A DNA stretch of 53,754 bases from Nitrospirota bacterium (GCA_016207905.1 JACQZC010000019.1:1-53754); one strand, 5' to 3'. Positions 43,839-52,506 are shown, counted from the first letter of the stretch. Notes: generated by a model not told the origin, from the sequence alone. Translations and numbers: made by a program.

Positions 43839-44034
43839 CATCGAGGGACAAGCCAGAATGACATCGAGGGATAAGCCCGAATGACAGAGGAAAATGTAAA
43901 TGACCGTTAGGGACAGCACATTAGCTTGTCTCTATCGTAGATGTCATTCCCGCAAGCGAAGCGCGTCGGGAGTCCTTCTTTTTGTCACTCCTGCTTGTCA
44001 GGAGTCCTTCCGACTTATTTGGAATCGGATATAT
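43817..44034 (+). repeat. Long direct repeat, right copy, with embedded hairpin repeats
   Basis: The right copy repeats GATTCTGGACAAGCCAGAATG (with an extra half-unit), the core GAGGAAAATGTAAATGACCG through TCTCTATCGTAGATGTCA with two base changes, and the end GGAATCGGATATA. One hairpin unit is replaced by the CGCAAGCGAAGCGCG version. It leads into the promoter region of the next gene. Confidence 0.88.
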
Positions 44035-44049
44035 ATGTTATAATAATTT

Positions 44050-44259
44050 ATGCCTATTTATGAGTATAGGTGCTCTGCCTGCGAAAAAGACTTTGAGAAG
44101 CTTGTTTTTGGCTCTCAAGTAGTGAGATGCCCTCATTGCAATTCATCCAATATAAAGAAAAAGCTCTCTCTGTTTGGGATGAGCGGTGTAGAGAAGCCCT
44201 TTTCTGGAACATCCACCTGCACATCTTGCAGTAAGAGCACCTGCACTACCTGTCACTGA
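44050..44259 (+). CDS. FmdB-type zinc-ribbon protein
   Basis: The 69-residue protein begins [18 protein letters not shown] and continues [14 protein letters not shown], the CX2C...CX2C zinc ribbon of the FmdB (putative regulatory) family. The tail has further cysteines ([14 protein letters not shown]), giving a second possible metal site. Function in the family is not firmly known. TATAAT at 44039-44044 lies five bases before the ATG, so the message may be leaderless. Confidence 0.85.
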   Translation: MPIYEYRCSACEKDFEKLVFGSQVVRCPHCNSSNIKKKLSLFGMSGVEKPFSGTSTCTSCSKSTCTTCH

Positions 44260-44271
44260 GCAAGGCTTCAT

Positions 44272-45807
44272 GTGTTAAAATTAATCCCTATGGTTGAAAA
44301 TATTGGCAAGGTATATCTTGTTGGAGCAGGCCCTGGTGACATCGGGCTGATGACCATAAAGGGTCTCTCCTGCCTTAAAAAGGCAGAGGTAGTTGTTTAC
44401 GATTTCCACCTTAATGCACAGGTCCTAAACTACATCAATCATTCGGCTGAGTTCATATACGCAGGGAAAAGAGGTGGACATCATACAATGACACAGGAGG
44501 AGATAAACGACATCCTTATTAAGAGGGCAGGTAAAGGAAGGATAGTTTGCAGGCTAAAAGGCGGCGACCCGTTTGTTTTTGGAAGAGGAGGAGAGGAGGC
44601 ATCTGCCCTCGCAAAGGCAGGTATCCCATTTGAGGTTGTCCCGGGTGTAAGCTCTGCAATAGCCGCACCTGCATACGCAGGGATTCCGCTTACCCACAGG
44701 CATTACTCATCCTCTTTTACAGTCATCCCGGGATATGAGGATATAACAAAGGAGAAATCCTCTATAGACTGGTCAGGGCTCAAAGGAATCGGCACGCTGG
44801 TGTTTTTGATGGCTATTAAAAACATAGCAGACCTTACGAGAAAACTAATTGAAAACGGTCTCTCCCCTGACACTCCTACTGCCATCATAAGGTGGGGAAC
44901 CAGGGCAGAGCAAAAGACAATTGTAGGCACACTTGGCAACATCGTAGCTCTGGTTAAAGAAAAAGACATATTGCCACCTGCAGTCATGGTCGTAGGAGAT
45001 GTTGTAAGGCTAAGAAGTACTCTTAACTGGTATGAGAAAAAGCCTTTTTTTGGTCAGAGGATTCTTGTAACCCGAGAGACCGTAGAAGGGTTTGAGGCAC
45101 TTGAGGAGCTTGGCGCAGAGGTCATTTCGTTTCCAACAATAGAAATCCAGCCACCTGTAAGCTATGATGAGCTTGACAGTGTAATAGAGGGAATAGATTC
45201 CTACGACTGGGCAATATTTACGAGTTCAAATGGTGTGGAGTTTTTCTTTAGAAGATTCTTTGAGCTTGGAAAAGACATAAGGAATCTAAAGGGAATAAAG
45301 GTCTGTGCCGTTGGCTCAAAGACCGCCTCCTCTATAAGGAAATTTGGAATCAATGTAGACCTGATGCCTCTCGAATTCCATGCAGAAGGCTTAATAGAGT
45401 CATTCAAAAGGCTTTATGAAAAAGAAGGTCTAAAGGGTCTTAGGATTGTCCTTCCGAGGGCTGAGCTTGGAAGTGATGTTTTCCCTGATGCAATTAGAAA
45501 CCTTGGCGGTCATATAGATGTCCCTGTTGCATATAGAACGGTCAAGCCCAAAGGAACAGGCAAAAGACTAAGGAGATTTCTCAAGGAAGGCAGAATCACA
45601 ATCGCTACATTTACCAGCCCAAGCACATTCAATAATTTCATGGACCTAATGGGCAAAGATGCATCACCTCTTCTTAGAGGTGTCAGGATTGCAGTTATAG
45701 GTCCTGTCACAAAGAAGGCAATTGAAAAGGCAGGTCTCAAAGTGGATATTATGCCTCATGAGGCAACCATCGAGGCATTGGTCGAAGAGATTAAGTCTGT
45801 GCTTTAA
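44272..45807 (+). CDS. cobA-hemD: Fused uroporphyrinogen-III C-methyltransferase and uroporphyrinogen-III synthase
   Basis: The 511-residue protein joins two enzymes of tetrapyrrole synthesis. Residues about 10-250 are SUMT/CobA (VYLVGAGPGDIGLMTIKG, RLKGGDPFVFGRGGEEA, VVPGVSSAIAAPAYAGIPLTHR), which methylates uroporphyrinogen III to precorrin-2. Residues about 255-511 are HemD (RILVTRE, WAIFTSSNGVEFFF, VCAVGSKTA, TFTSPSTFNNF, IAVIGPVTKKA), which closes the macrocycle. The fusion feeds sirohaem, cobalamin and possibly sirohaem-dependent haem synthesis. GTG 44272 or ATG 44290 may be the start. Its 3' end overlaps coaBC, read from the other strand, by 17 bases. Confidence 0.93.
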   Translation: MLKLIPMVENIGKVYLVGAGPGDIGLMTIKGLSCLKKAEVVVYDFHLNAQVLNYINHSAEFIYAGKRGGHHTMTQEEINDILIKRAGKGRIVCRLKGGDPFVFGRGGEEASALAKAGIPFEVVPGVSSAIAAPAYAGIPLTHRHYSSSFTVIPGYEDITKEKSSIDWSGLKGIGTLVFLMAIKNIADLTRKLIENGLSPDTPTAIIRWGTRAEQKTIVGTLGNIVALVKEKDILPPAVMVVGDVVRLRSTLNWYEKKPFFGQRILVTRETVEGFEALEELGAEVISFPTIEIQPPVSYDELDSVIEGIDSYDWAIFTSSNGVEFFFRRFFELGKDIRNLKGIKVCAVGSKTASSIRKFGINVDLMPLEFHAEGLIESFKRLYEKEGLKGLRIVLPRAELGSDVFPDAIRNLGGHIDVPVAYRTVKPKGTGKRLRRFLKEGRITIATFTSPSTFNNFMDLMGKDASPLLRGVRIAVIGPVTKKAIEKAGLKVDIMPHEATIEALVEEIKSVL

Positions 45808-46981
45808 TCATAGGAATCCTGTCTAAGATGGCATCTGCCACCTCATCCTTACTCATAAGGGGAAGCTTTTCTGTCTTCCTTTTAGAAATGAGCACCACCT
45901 TGTTTGTATCAACTGCAAAACCAGAATCAGGTCTGCTTATATCGTTAAAGACTATCATATCAGCACCCTTCCCAATGAGTTTTTCTTTTGCTCTTTTGAG
46001 GTTATAGCCAAATTCAGCAGAAAACCCGATGATAAGAGGCTTTTGAGGCATCCCACCAAGCTCCTTTAGAATGTCAGGTGTGCTTTTAAGTTTAAGAGAT
46101 GAGATGCCGCCTGCCTTTGGAATTTTCCCTTTCTGCTTTACCACAGGCATAAAATCTCCTACTGCAGATGCCATGACAACGGTAGTTATGCCTTTTAGGT
46201 TTTTAATTACAGCATCCCGCATCTGAAGTGCCGTTTCAACCATGATGAGCTTTATTCCCGATACAGGCTTGAGGTTGGATGGACCGCTTATAAGGGTAAC
46301 CTCTGCACCCCTTGCATGCCCTGAATTTGCTATTGCATAGCCCATCTTTCCAGTTGAGCTATTGGAGATGAATCGGACTTCATCTATGTATTCCCTCGTT
46401 GGACCAGCAGTGACAAGTATTTTTTCTGTTGAGAGGTCTTTTCTCCTGAGTTCGGATTTAACTGCATGGATTATGGTTTCTATGTCTGCCATCTTGCCTA
46501 TGCCTTGCTCTCCGCATGCTAAAGTGCCTTTAACAGGCTCTACGATAATTACCCCATCTCCGATGACCTGCTTTAGGTTTCTTTGGAGTGCCTTGCTTTC
46601 ATACATTCTCCAGTTCATTGCAGGTGCCATAACCACCCTGCCTTTGAAAGAAAGCAAGCACAAACTTAGGAGGTCATCTGAAATGCCGTTTGCCGACTTT
46701 GCAATGATATTTGCAGTGGCAGGTGCAATGAGCATAAGCTCTGCATCCTTTGAAAGGCTTATATGAGCCATTGGGTCTCCGAATATGTCAGAGTAAACCT
46801 TCCTGCCTGATGCTATCTCGAGGGAAAGAGAGGTTACGAAGTTTTTTGAGGCATTGGTCATTACGACCCTGACATCTGCGCCTTCCTCTTTAAGCCTTCT
46901 TGAGAGGTCTATTGCTTTGTAAGCCGCAATGCTTCCTGTAACGCCAAGAAGGATACAGCTATTCTTCAGGCTCTGAGGCAT
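45791..46981 (-). CDS. coaBC: Bifunctional phosphopantothenoylcysteine synthetase/decarboxylase
   Basis: CoaBC makes 4'-phosphopantetheine from phosphopantothenate and cysteine. The 396-residue protein has the FMN-binding CoaC half (GVTGSIAAYKAIDLSRRL, MAHISLSKDAELMLIAPATANIIAK, APAMNWRMYES) and the CoaB half from about residue 185 (ILVTAGPTREYIDEVRFISNSSTGKMGYAIA). ADMIVFNDIS..DSGFAVDTN forms the nucleotide site. It overlaps rpoZ by 23 bases, a common bacterial arrangement gmk-rpoZ-coaBC. Confidence 0.95.
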   Translation of the reverse strand: MPQSLKNSCILLGVTGSIAAYKAIDLSRRLKEEGADVRVVMTNASKNFVTSLSLEIASGRKVYSDIFGDPMAHISLSKDAELMLIAPATANIIAKSANGISDDLLSLCLLSFKGRVVMAPAMNWRMYESKALQRNLKQVIGDGVIIVEPVKGTLACGEQGIGKMADIETIIHAVKSELRRKDLSTEKILVTAGPTREYIDEVRFISNSSTGKMGYAIANSGHARGAEVTLISGPSNLKPVSGIKLIMVETALQMRDAVIKNLKGITTVVMASAVGDFMPVVKQKGKIPKAGGISSLKLKSTPDILKELGGMPQKPLIIGFSAEFGYNLKRAKEKLIGKGADMIVFNDISRPDSGFAVDTNKVVLISKRKTEKLPLMSKDEVADAILDRIPMIKAQT

Positions 46982-47363
46982 CCTTTTGTTTCTCTTTGAA
47001 GATTTCCTCTAATGCCTGCCTGCTTACCTCTTCTTTTTCATGGAGGTAGACCCTGAGGTCTTTTTCGAGCTCAGAGAGGTCCTCTGGAACAGCTTCCCTT
47101 TTTCTTTCCTCTAAGAATTTCCTGTAGTCGAATTTCTTAGCCTCTTCCGTTGCAGTTATTGCCTCCTGACCTACGAGAAACTCTAAGACATTTTCTATTG
47201 TCTCCTCCATAGCTATCGTCGTTGGCTTTTTGCCCTTTGCCTTAATCTTTGGCTTGACACCTAAGGCAAGCTCTTTTGCCCTCTGAGAGGCTATTGTCGC
47301 AAGCCTGAACCTGCTGTCTATCTTTTTTTTGTCAAACTCTATTGGAAGCGAAACAATATCCAT
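46959..47363 (-). CDS. rpoZ: RNA polymerase omega subunit (extended)
   Basis: From ATG 47363 the 134-residue protein has the omega core (SRFRLATIASQRAKELALGVKP, TTIAMEETI). A C-terminal acidic and lysine-rich extension follows (EEAKKFDYRKFLEERKREAVPEDLSELEK), making it longer than the usual 70-90 residues. The start is fixed by AAGGAGA upstream and by the TGATG overlap with the gmk stop. A frame from 47426 would add 21 residues lying in gmk and is unlikely. Omega stabilises polymerase and binds ppGpp in some bacteria. Confidence 0.88.
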   Translation of the reverse strand: MDIVSLPIEFDKKKIDSRFRLATIASQRAKELALGVKPKIKAKGKKPTTIAMEETIENVLEFLVGQEAITATEEAKKFDYRKFLEERKREAVPEDLSELEKDLRVYLHEKEEVSRQALEEIFKEKQKDASEPEE

Positions 47364-47995
47364 CAGCCCTTCTCCTTTATGGTAAGATTTCTCCTGACCC
47401 ACGAGGGGTCTATATTCGACGAGCACAGTCTTTCGGATATCACAATCGACTGTAACTGCCTGAGCGCCTCATCAAATACCTTATTTACTATAACATAATC
47501 GTATTTTTTATACTCCTTTATCTCTCTTAGTGCTGTCTTGAGTCTTACCTGTATCTCCTCCGAAGAGTTACACATCCTTTGCTCGAGCCTTCTCCTGAGG
47601 TCTCTGTGGGTGGGTGGAAGAACGAATATGTAGACTGCATCCTCATAGAGGTTTCTTATCTTCGATGCACCCTTGACATCTATGTCTAATATTACATCCA
47701 CCGGCTCATCGAGCATTGCCTCGAGCCTTTCTCTGGATGTGCCGTAAAGGGAGTCGTGAACCCTTGCCCATTCTGCAAACTCTCCCTTTTTAGCCATGCT
47801 TTTAAATTCCTCTTTGCTTACAAAGGTATAGTCTCTGTCATTTATCTCTCCTTTTCTTGGCGGTCTCGTTGTGTAGGAGGTGGAATGCCTTATGCCATTA
47901 AGTGTCTCTGTAAGCCTCTGGCAGAGCGTGGTCTTTCCTGCACCCGATGGTGCAGAGACGACAAAGAGGTTTCCCCTGGGCTTAGTCTTCTTCAC
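47363..47995 (-). CDS. gmk: Guanylate kinase
   Basis: Gmk phosphorylates GMP to GDP. The 210-residue protein has the P-loop [12 protein letters not shown] near residue 14, [23 protein letters not shown] for GMP binding, [10 protein letters not shown], and [17 protein letters not shown] (lid). Length is normal. It overlaps remA by 14 bases upstream and shares one base with rpoZ downstream, in the classic yicC-remA-gmk-rpoZ-coaBC order. Confidence 0.95.
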   Translation of the reverse strand: MKKTKPRGNLFVVSAPSGAGKTTLCQRLTETLNGIRHSTSYTTRPPRKGEINDRDYTFVSKEEFKSMAKKGEFAEWARVHDSLYGTSRERLEAMLDEPVDVILDIDVKGASKIRNLYEDAVYIFVLPPTHRDLRRRLEQRMCNSSEEIQVRLKTALREIKEYKKYDYVIVNKVFDEALRQLQSIVISERLCSSNIDPSWVRRNLTIKEKG

Positions 47996-48281
47996 CTTTG
48001 CCCATGGACTTGCTTTCGGTTAATCTCTGAGAGATGGTCTCTGCCTGTAGGGCGCTTAATATCACATGGTCGCTGTCTGTGACGATTATGCTTCTGGTTT
48101 TTCTTCCTGATGTGGCATCGATGAGTTTTCCCTTTTCCTTTGCCACATCCCTCAGCCTCTTGATTGGAGATGAGCCGGGTGTCACGATAGCTACTATCTT
48201 GGAGGAGGCAATGACATTACCAAAGCCAATGTTAACTATGAGCGGTGGCAAAGAAGACTTTTTTATCTTAGTTTCCGTCAT
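47982..48281 (-). CDS. remA: RemA/DUF370-family regulator
   Basis: From ATG 48281 the 99-residue protein contains [74 protein letters not shown], the whole DUF370/RemA family. In Bacillus, RemA binds DNA and activates matrix genes. A longer frame starting at 48407 would include residues encoded by a dispersed repeat and is not supported by the family. It lies between yicC and gmk as in many bacteria. Confidence 0.88.
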   Translation of the reverse strand: MTETKIKKSSLPPLIVNIGFGNVIASSKIVAIVTPGSSPIKRLRDVAKEKGKLIDATSGRKTRSIIVTDSDHVILSALQAETISQRLTESKSMGKGEED

Positions 48282-48319
48282 ATTATTATTGAGCCCTGCA
48301 TAATAATGTCCGTTTTCGC

Positions 48320-48384
48320 TGTCATTCCCGCTTGTCGGGAATCCTTCTTGAAGTAAGAAAGATTCTGGACAAGCCAGAATGACC
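48320..48384. repeat. Dispersed hairpin repeat, simplest copy
   Basis: GTCATTCCCGCTTGTCGGGAATCC, a short centre, then AAGATTCTGGACAAGCCAGAATGAC: this copy shows the full unit in about 65 bases with nothing inserted. It lies in the yicC-remA intergenic space. Confidence 0.88.
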
Positions 48385-48437
48385 TTAATCCTAAGGGTAT
48401 AGGACATAATATTACAGGTTTCAATAGTTATCCTTGC

Positions 48438-49289
48438 CTACTGGATATTCTGAATCAGCTCTTTTATGTTTTCTATCTCGGATTTCATATCCACTGCCTT
48501 TTTAATAATCTCCTCATCCTCTGATTTTGAGGCAATCGTATTTGCCTCCCTCGAAAGCTCCTGAAGAAGGAAATCGAGCTTTCTTCCTATTTTACCACTG
48601 TTTTCGAGGATTTTAGCAAAAAAACTTAAATGGCTTTTTATGCGTGTAGTCTCCTCAACGATGTCTACTTTTTCAACTGCCTTCGATGCCTCGAGGATGA
48701 GTTTCGTATCGTCTGCACATTCCTCCACGAGAAATGCCTTTATCCTTTCCCTAAAGTTTTTCCGTGCAGATTCAATGCTCTGTGGGAGAATGGATTGCAC
48801 CTCGTCATTAATCCTCCGAATCCTTTCTGCGCCTTTAAGTATTGCGGTTTCTATATCAGTGCCTTCCTTCACCCTCATTGCCAAAACCTCATCGAGGCTG
48901 ACTTTGAATGCAGAATAAAGCGAATCTATATCATACGATGGCTCCTCTTGAATGAGCAGTTCTTTCCATGCCAAAAGCACAGTCATATCTATCTCTTTTG
49001 TTATCTTGAGTTGTTCTTTGAGGCTATCGAGGCTGACGAGGAGTTCCTTTGCCATGGCATCGTTGATTCTGAACCTTACTTTTTCTTCTCCTGTAGTAGA
49101 GACAAAGACATCGAATCTGCCTCTTAGGAACCTCTCCTTAATCATCTCCCTTAATGCCATTTCGTGCCTTCCGAGCATTGGAGGCATCTTTACCGTTATA
49201 TCTAAAAACCTGTGATTTAAACTGCGGACCTCAACCCTAAAGCCTCCTTTTTCAGCCCCTCCAAAACCTGTCATGCCCTGTATTGCCAT
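48438..49289 (-). CDS. yicC: YicC-family endoribonuclease
   Basis: The 283-residue protein begins AIQGMTGFGGAEKGGFRVEVRSLNHRFLDITVKMPP and ends RELDFLLQEL-type sequence (IGRKLDFLLQELSREANTIASKSEDEEIIKKAVDMKSEIENIKELIQNIQ), the YicC N-terminal domain and DUF1732. E. coli YicC was shown to be an endoribonuclease acting on small RNA. Length is normal. ATG 49289 or the MTGFG methionine five codons later could be the start. Confidence 0.92.
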   Translation of the reverse strand: MAIQGMTGFGGAEKGGFRVEVRSLNHRFLDITVKMPPMLGRHEMALREMIKERFLRGRFDVFVSTTGEEKVRFRINDAMAKELLVSLDSLKEQLKITKEIDMTVLLAWKELLIQEEPSYDIDSLYSAFKVSLDEVLAMRVKEGTDIETAILKGAERIRRINDEVQSILPQSIESARKNFRERIKAFLVEECADDTKLILEASKAVEKVDIVEETTRIKSHLSFFAKILENSGKIGRKLDFLLQELSREANTIASKSEDEEIIKKAVDMKSEIENIKELIQNIQ

Positions 49290-49447
49290 AACCTTAGAAT
49301 AATAATGTAGAAAAACAGTTTAGTCAATAAAAAGGTGGTGCTATGTCAAGCCAATTTAGAAATGTCCTATTTTTCTCTCAGCCGAAGGCTCATAGAGGGG
49401 GATGTCTAATAATTAGAACCGTTGTGCCTATTGTTTTCTCTCGACTT

Positions 49448-49783
49448 TTACAGTCTTTCTATCAAATAAAGGACATTATACTTTAGCAAGGCATATGCCT
49501 CGGGGAGAAGGTGTTTGCCAGAAGGGCAATTATCATATGTCTCACACCCCTGTGCCTCTATCTCATTAATTAGAGCATTTAAAATATTCTTAGCTGTGCC
49601 ATTTTGGCCCTGTTCAAGTTTCTTCTTTGCGGCTTCCAACTTTGCATCTAAGCTCATCTCTATGCCCTTGTTTGTTATCCAGCCTAAAGACGATGCCTCG
49701 TGCTTTAGGGAAATAATGTAATTGAGGAAATCCAAAGGCTTAAAATCAGCAGGAGGGGCTTTAGGACTTATTGCTTTCAGCAC
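49448..49783 (-). pseudogene. Remnant of a secreted protein's C-terminal FIMAH-like domain
   Basis: The 111-residue frame contains LGWITNKGIEMSLDAKLEAAKKKLEQGQNGTAKNILNALINEIEAQ and a final ALLKYNVLYLIERL. This helical unit ends many large exported multidomain proteins of such bacteria (FIMAH-type). There is no signal peptide, and the frame starts at GTG without a ribosome binding site just after an in-frame TAA. It is best read as the surviving 3' end of a larger gene. Confidence 0.6.
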
Positions 49784-50111
49784 TACTTTTTTAAATTGTT
49801 CCGATTATACTGCGCCATCAAAAGAATGGCTTATCTTACCTAATTATAGAGAACTGAATGAAATACATTGGGCAAAGACCGACAGTGAACCGCCCGGCAT
49901 TCCTGAATAATACTTTTTTATCGGGCATTAGCTATTACCTCCACAGTAAGATAGGCGGGGGCTAAGCCCCCGCCTGAACTCAGGTTCATCTTATCACATC
50001 AGGAATCTTTGTGGGATGGCAAATAAAACTTCTTGAAATCTATAATAAAGAGGAATAAAATGGTCTTAAATAAAGAGAACTGATTAAGTCCTCAAAAAGG
50101 AGGCAAAGATT
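49784..50111. other. Intergenic region before cydA
   Basis: The first 120 bases may be further debris: plus-strand frame ...NYRELNEIHWAKTDSEPPGIPE ends at 49910. A strong GC hairpin is present at 49953-49975 and TGAACTCAGGTTCA follows at 49974-49987. The cydA ribosome binding site AAAAAGGAGG lies at 50094-50103. I see no clear -35/-10 pair. Confidence 0.45.
49953..49975. terminator. GC-rich hairpin, possible terminator or transcript stop
   Basis: AGGCGGGGGCT and AGCCCCCGCCT are perfect inverted arms around a single base, giving a very stable stem with a small loop. There is no T-run on either strand, so intrinsic termination is doubtful. A border or attenuator function upstream of cydA is equally possible. 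Confidence 0.45.
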
Positions 50112-51476
50112 ATGGATGTGGTGACTTTGAGCAGACTTCAGTTTGCGGTCACAAGCGCCTTCCACTTCATCTTCGTGCCCCTCACTCTGGGGCTCTCTAT
50201 TCTCGTAGCTTACATGGAGACGCGATATGTCCGCACCGGAGACGAGACCTATCTCGGAATGACGAAGTTCTGGGGGAAGCTCTTCCTCATAAACTTCGCC
50301 CTCGGGGTGGTGACAGGAATCACTATGGAGTTTCAGTTCGGGATGAACTGGTCGGAGTATTCGAGATATGTCGGAGACATATTCGGAGCGCCGCTCGCAA
50401 TAGAGGCCACGGTGACATTCTTCCTCGAGTCAACCTTCATAGGGCTCTGGGTCTTCGGCTGGAACAGGGTCTCAAAGAGGACTCACGCCCTCGCCATGTG
50501 GCTCGTGGCGATTGCCACAAACCTTTCCGCGCTCTTCATACTGCTCGCAAACGGCTGGATGCAGAAGCCCGTGGGCTATGTGCTCAGAAACAACCGAGCC
50601 GAGATGGTTGACTTTACTGCTCTTCTCACTAACAGCTATGGATGGCTAAAGTTCACCCATACGCTCACGTCCGGCTATGTGCTCGCCTCATTCTTCGTCA
50701 TGGGTGTCTCGGCCTATCATCTCCTTAAAAAGAGCAGTCCTGATTTTTTCAGGCGCTCCTTCAGGATGGCGGCCGCATTGGGGCTTGCAAGCTCGATAAT
50801 GCTCTTCGTAATCGGACACTTCCACGCGGCAGAGGTCGCGAAGGTACAGCCCACAAAGTTCGCGGCTATGGAGTCCGTATGGGAGACCCGAAAATCCGTC
50901 CCGTATAACATGATAGTCATACCCGACACCGCAAACGAAAGGAACGTGGTCGAGGCCATCGGCGTCCCCAAGATGCTGAGCTTCCTCGCCTTTCATAGCG
51001 GAGACGCCGAGGTAAAGGGACTCAAGGAATTCCCCGTTGACGAGAGGCCGCCCGTCATGCCCGTATTTCTCAGCTTCAGGGTGATGATAGCGCTGGGGCT
51101 TCTCTTTATCCTCCTTTCTTTAGTTGCGGTTATAAAGGCAAGAAGGAATAGGCTTGAGACAAGCCCTCTATTCCTGAGGCTTATGCTCTATGCGATTCCG
51201 CTTCCGTACATAGCCACCCAGATCGGCTGGATAGTGGCCGAGGTCGGACGACAGCCGTGGCTGGTCTACGGCGTGCTTAAGACATCAAGCGGAGTATCCG
51301 GTGCTGTATCTGCCTCTCAGGTAATGGCATCCCTCGCTGGCTTTACTGTCATATACGGCCTTCTTGCCGTCATAGACATATATCTCCTTACAAAGTACTC
51401 AAAGAAAGGGCCCGCGGCCATACGGGTCGCAGAAAATGCCGGAGAGGGGTTAGGAACCCCTGCCGGGGAGGTGTAA
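50112..51476 (+). CDS. cydA: Cytochrome bd quinol oxidase subunit I
   Basis: CydA carries haems b558, b595 and d and oxidises quinol, reducing oxygen to water. The 454-residue membrane protein has LSRLQFAVTSAFHFIFVPLTLGLS with the haem b595 histidine (about 18), then GVVTGITMEFQFGMNW. TTEF-like WLKFTHTLTSGYV holds the b558 histidine, followed by HFHAAEVAKVQPTKFAAMES in a short Q-loop region, and GWIVAEVGRQPW. Ribosome binding site AAGGAGG precedes it. Codons end in G or C far more than in surrounding genes. It gives the organism oxygen defence or micro-oxic respiration. Confidence 0.95.
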   Translation: MDVVTLSRLQFAVTSAFHFIFVPLTLGLSILVAYMETRYVRTGDETYLGMTKFWGKLFLINFALGVVTGITMEFQFGMNWSEYSRYVGDIFGAPLAIEATVTFFLESTFIGLWVFGWNRVSKRTHALAMWLVAIATNLSALFILLANGWMQKPVGYVLRNNRAEMVDFTALLTNSYGWLKFTHTLTSGYVLASFFVMGVSAYHLLKKSSPDFFRRSFRMAAALGLASSIMLFVIGHFHAAEVAKVQPTKFAAMESVWETRKSVPYNMIVIPDTANERNVVEAIGVPKMLSFLAFHSGDAEVKGLKEFPVDERPPVMPVFLSFRVMIALGLLFILLSLVAVIKARRNRLETSPLFLRLMLYAIPLPYIATQIGWIVAEVGRQPWLVYGVLKTSSGVSGAVSASQVMASLAGFTVIYGLLAVIDIYLLTKYSKKGPAAIRVAENAGEGLGTPAGEV

Positions 51477-51477
51477 G

Positions 51478-52506
51478 ATGGAATTCTATCAGGTGATATG
51501 GTTTGTCCTCTGGGGAACGCTCTGGGCGGTCTATTTCACGCTCGACGGCTTTGACTTCGGCGCGGCCATCCTCCAGAAGTTCATAGCCAAAAGCGACGAC
51601 GAAAAACGGATGATCAGCCGGAGCGTGGGCCCGGTCTGGGACGGAAACGAGGTCTGGCTCCTCACGGCAGGAGGAGCAACATTCGCGGCATTCCCGACAG
51701 CGTATGCTTTAATGTTCAGCTACCTCTACTCGGCCCTTCTGCTCATACTCTTCTCTTTGATATTCAGAGGCATAGCGCTTGAGTTCAGGGAAAAGGCTGA
51801 GTCCGCGAGCTGGAAAAGGTCATGGGACAACACGGTCTGCATAAGCAGTTTTCTGCTTTCTCTTCTTTTCGGGGTGGCCTTCGGCAATATCTTTCAGGGG
51901 CTTCCGATGGACGATAAAGGTTACCACGGCTCGCTAATCTCCCTTCTTAACCCTTACGGGCTTCTTACGGGGGTGTTCTTCGTCCTTCTATTTGTGGAGC
52001 ACGGGGCGCTTTATATTGCCGTGAAGATAGATAATCCACTAAGCGAGAGGGCCGCCAAGGTCGCGGGCAAGCTCTGGTACGCTCTTTTGACCGTTGCCGT
52101 TATTTTTCTTGTCTTTACGGCATTCGCTACCAAGCTCTACGCCAACTATCTTGCGACGCCCGCTTTCTTTGTTGTTCCTTTTGCCGCGGTGCTCGCACTC
52201 TTAGGAACAAAGATATTCGCCGCGCGGGGCTCTTATCTTAAAGCGTTCTTCTCCTCGGCTACTACGATACTCTCAGTCACATTTACTGGAGTGATAGGGC
52301 TCTATCCTAACCTTATTCCATCGAGCCTGAACCCGGAGTACAGCCTGACGATATTCAATTCCTCATCGAGCGCCTATACGCTAAAGATAATGACAGCCGT
52401 CGCTTTTATCTTCGTGCCCATCGTTATCGCTTACCAGATATGGGTCTACCGGGTCTTCAGAAATAAGATAACGGCAAAGGATATAACAGAGGAGGAGTCC
52501 TACTGA
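51478..52506 (+). CDS. cydB: Cytochrome bd quinol oxidase subunit II
   Basis: CydB is the haem-free partner of CydA. The 342-residue protein shows IWFVLWGTLWAVYFTLDGFDFGAAIL at the start, GPVWDGNEVWLLTAGGATFAAFP, and about nine membrane helices with FRGIALEFREK. The acidic residues in DGFDFG and WDGNEVW are the conserved ones. The start is one base after the cydA stop. It shares the GC-rich codon use of cydA, so both came together. No cydX or cydCD is nearby. Confidence 0.95.
   Translation: MEFYQVIWFVLWGTLWAVYFTLDGFDFGAAILQKFIAKSDDEKRMISRSVGPVWDGNEVWLLTAGGATFAAFPTAYALMFSYLYSALLLILFSLIFRGIALEFREKAESASWKRSWDNTVCISSFLLSLLFGVAFGNIFQGLPMDDKGYHGSLISLLNPYGLLTGVFFVLLFVEHGALYIAVKIDNPLSERAAKVAGKLWYALLTVAVIFLVFTAFATKLYANYLATPAFFVVPFAAVLALLGTKIFAARGSYLKAFFSSATTILSVTFTGVIGLYPNLIPSSLNPEYSLTIFNSSSSAYTLKIMTAVAFIFVPIVIAYQIWVYRVFRNKITAKDITEEESY

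Noticed and set aside
43324-44034. Repeat-dense area considered as CRISPR or a phage attachment array
   Set aside because: Units are palindromic, vary in spacing and lie around a GIY-YIG gene; no spacer pattern and no cas genes.
48282-48407. N-terminal extension of remA by 42 residues
   Set aside because: The extra residues are encoded by a dispersed hairpin repeat and are absent from the DUF370 family.
49722-49910. A 62-codon plus-strand frame ending in SEPPGIPE
   Set aside because: It overlaps the FIMAH-like remnant on the other strand and lacks a start signal; only its last part looks protein-like, so it is mentioned only as possible debris.
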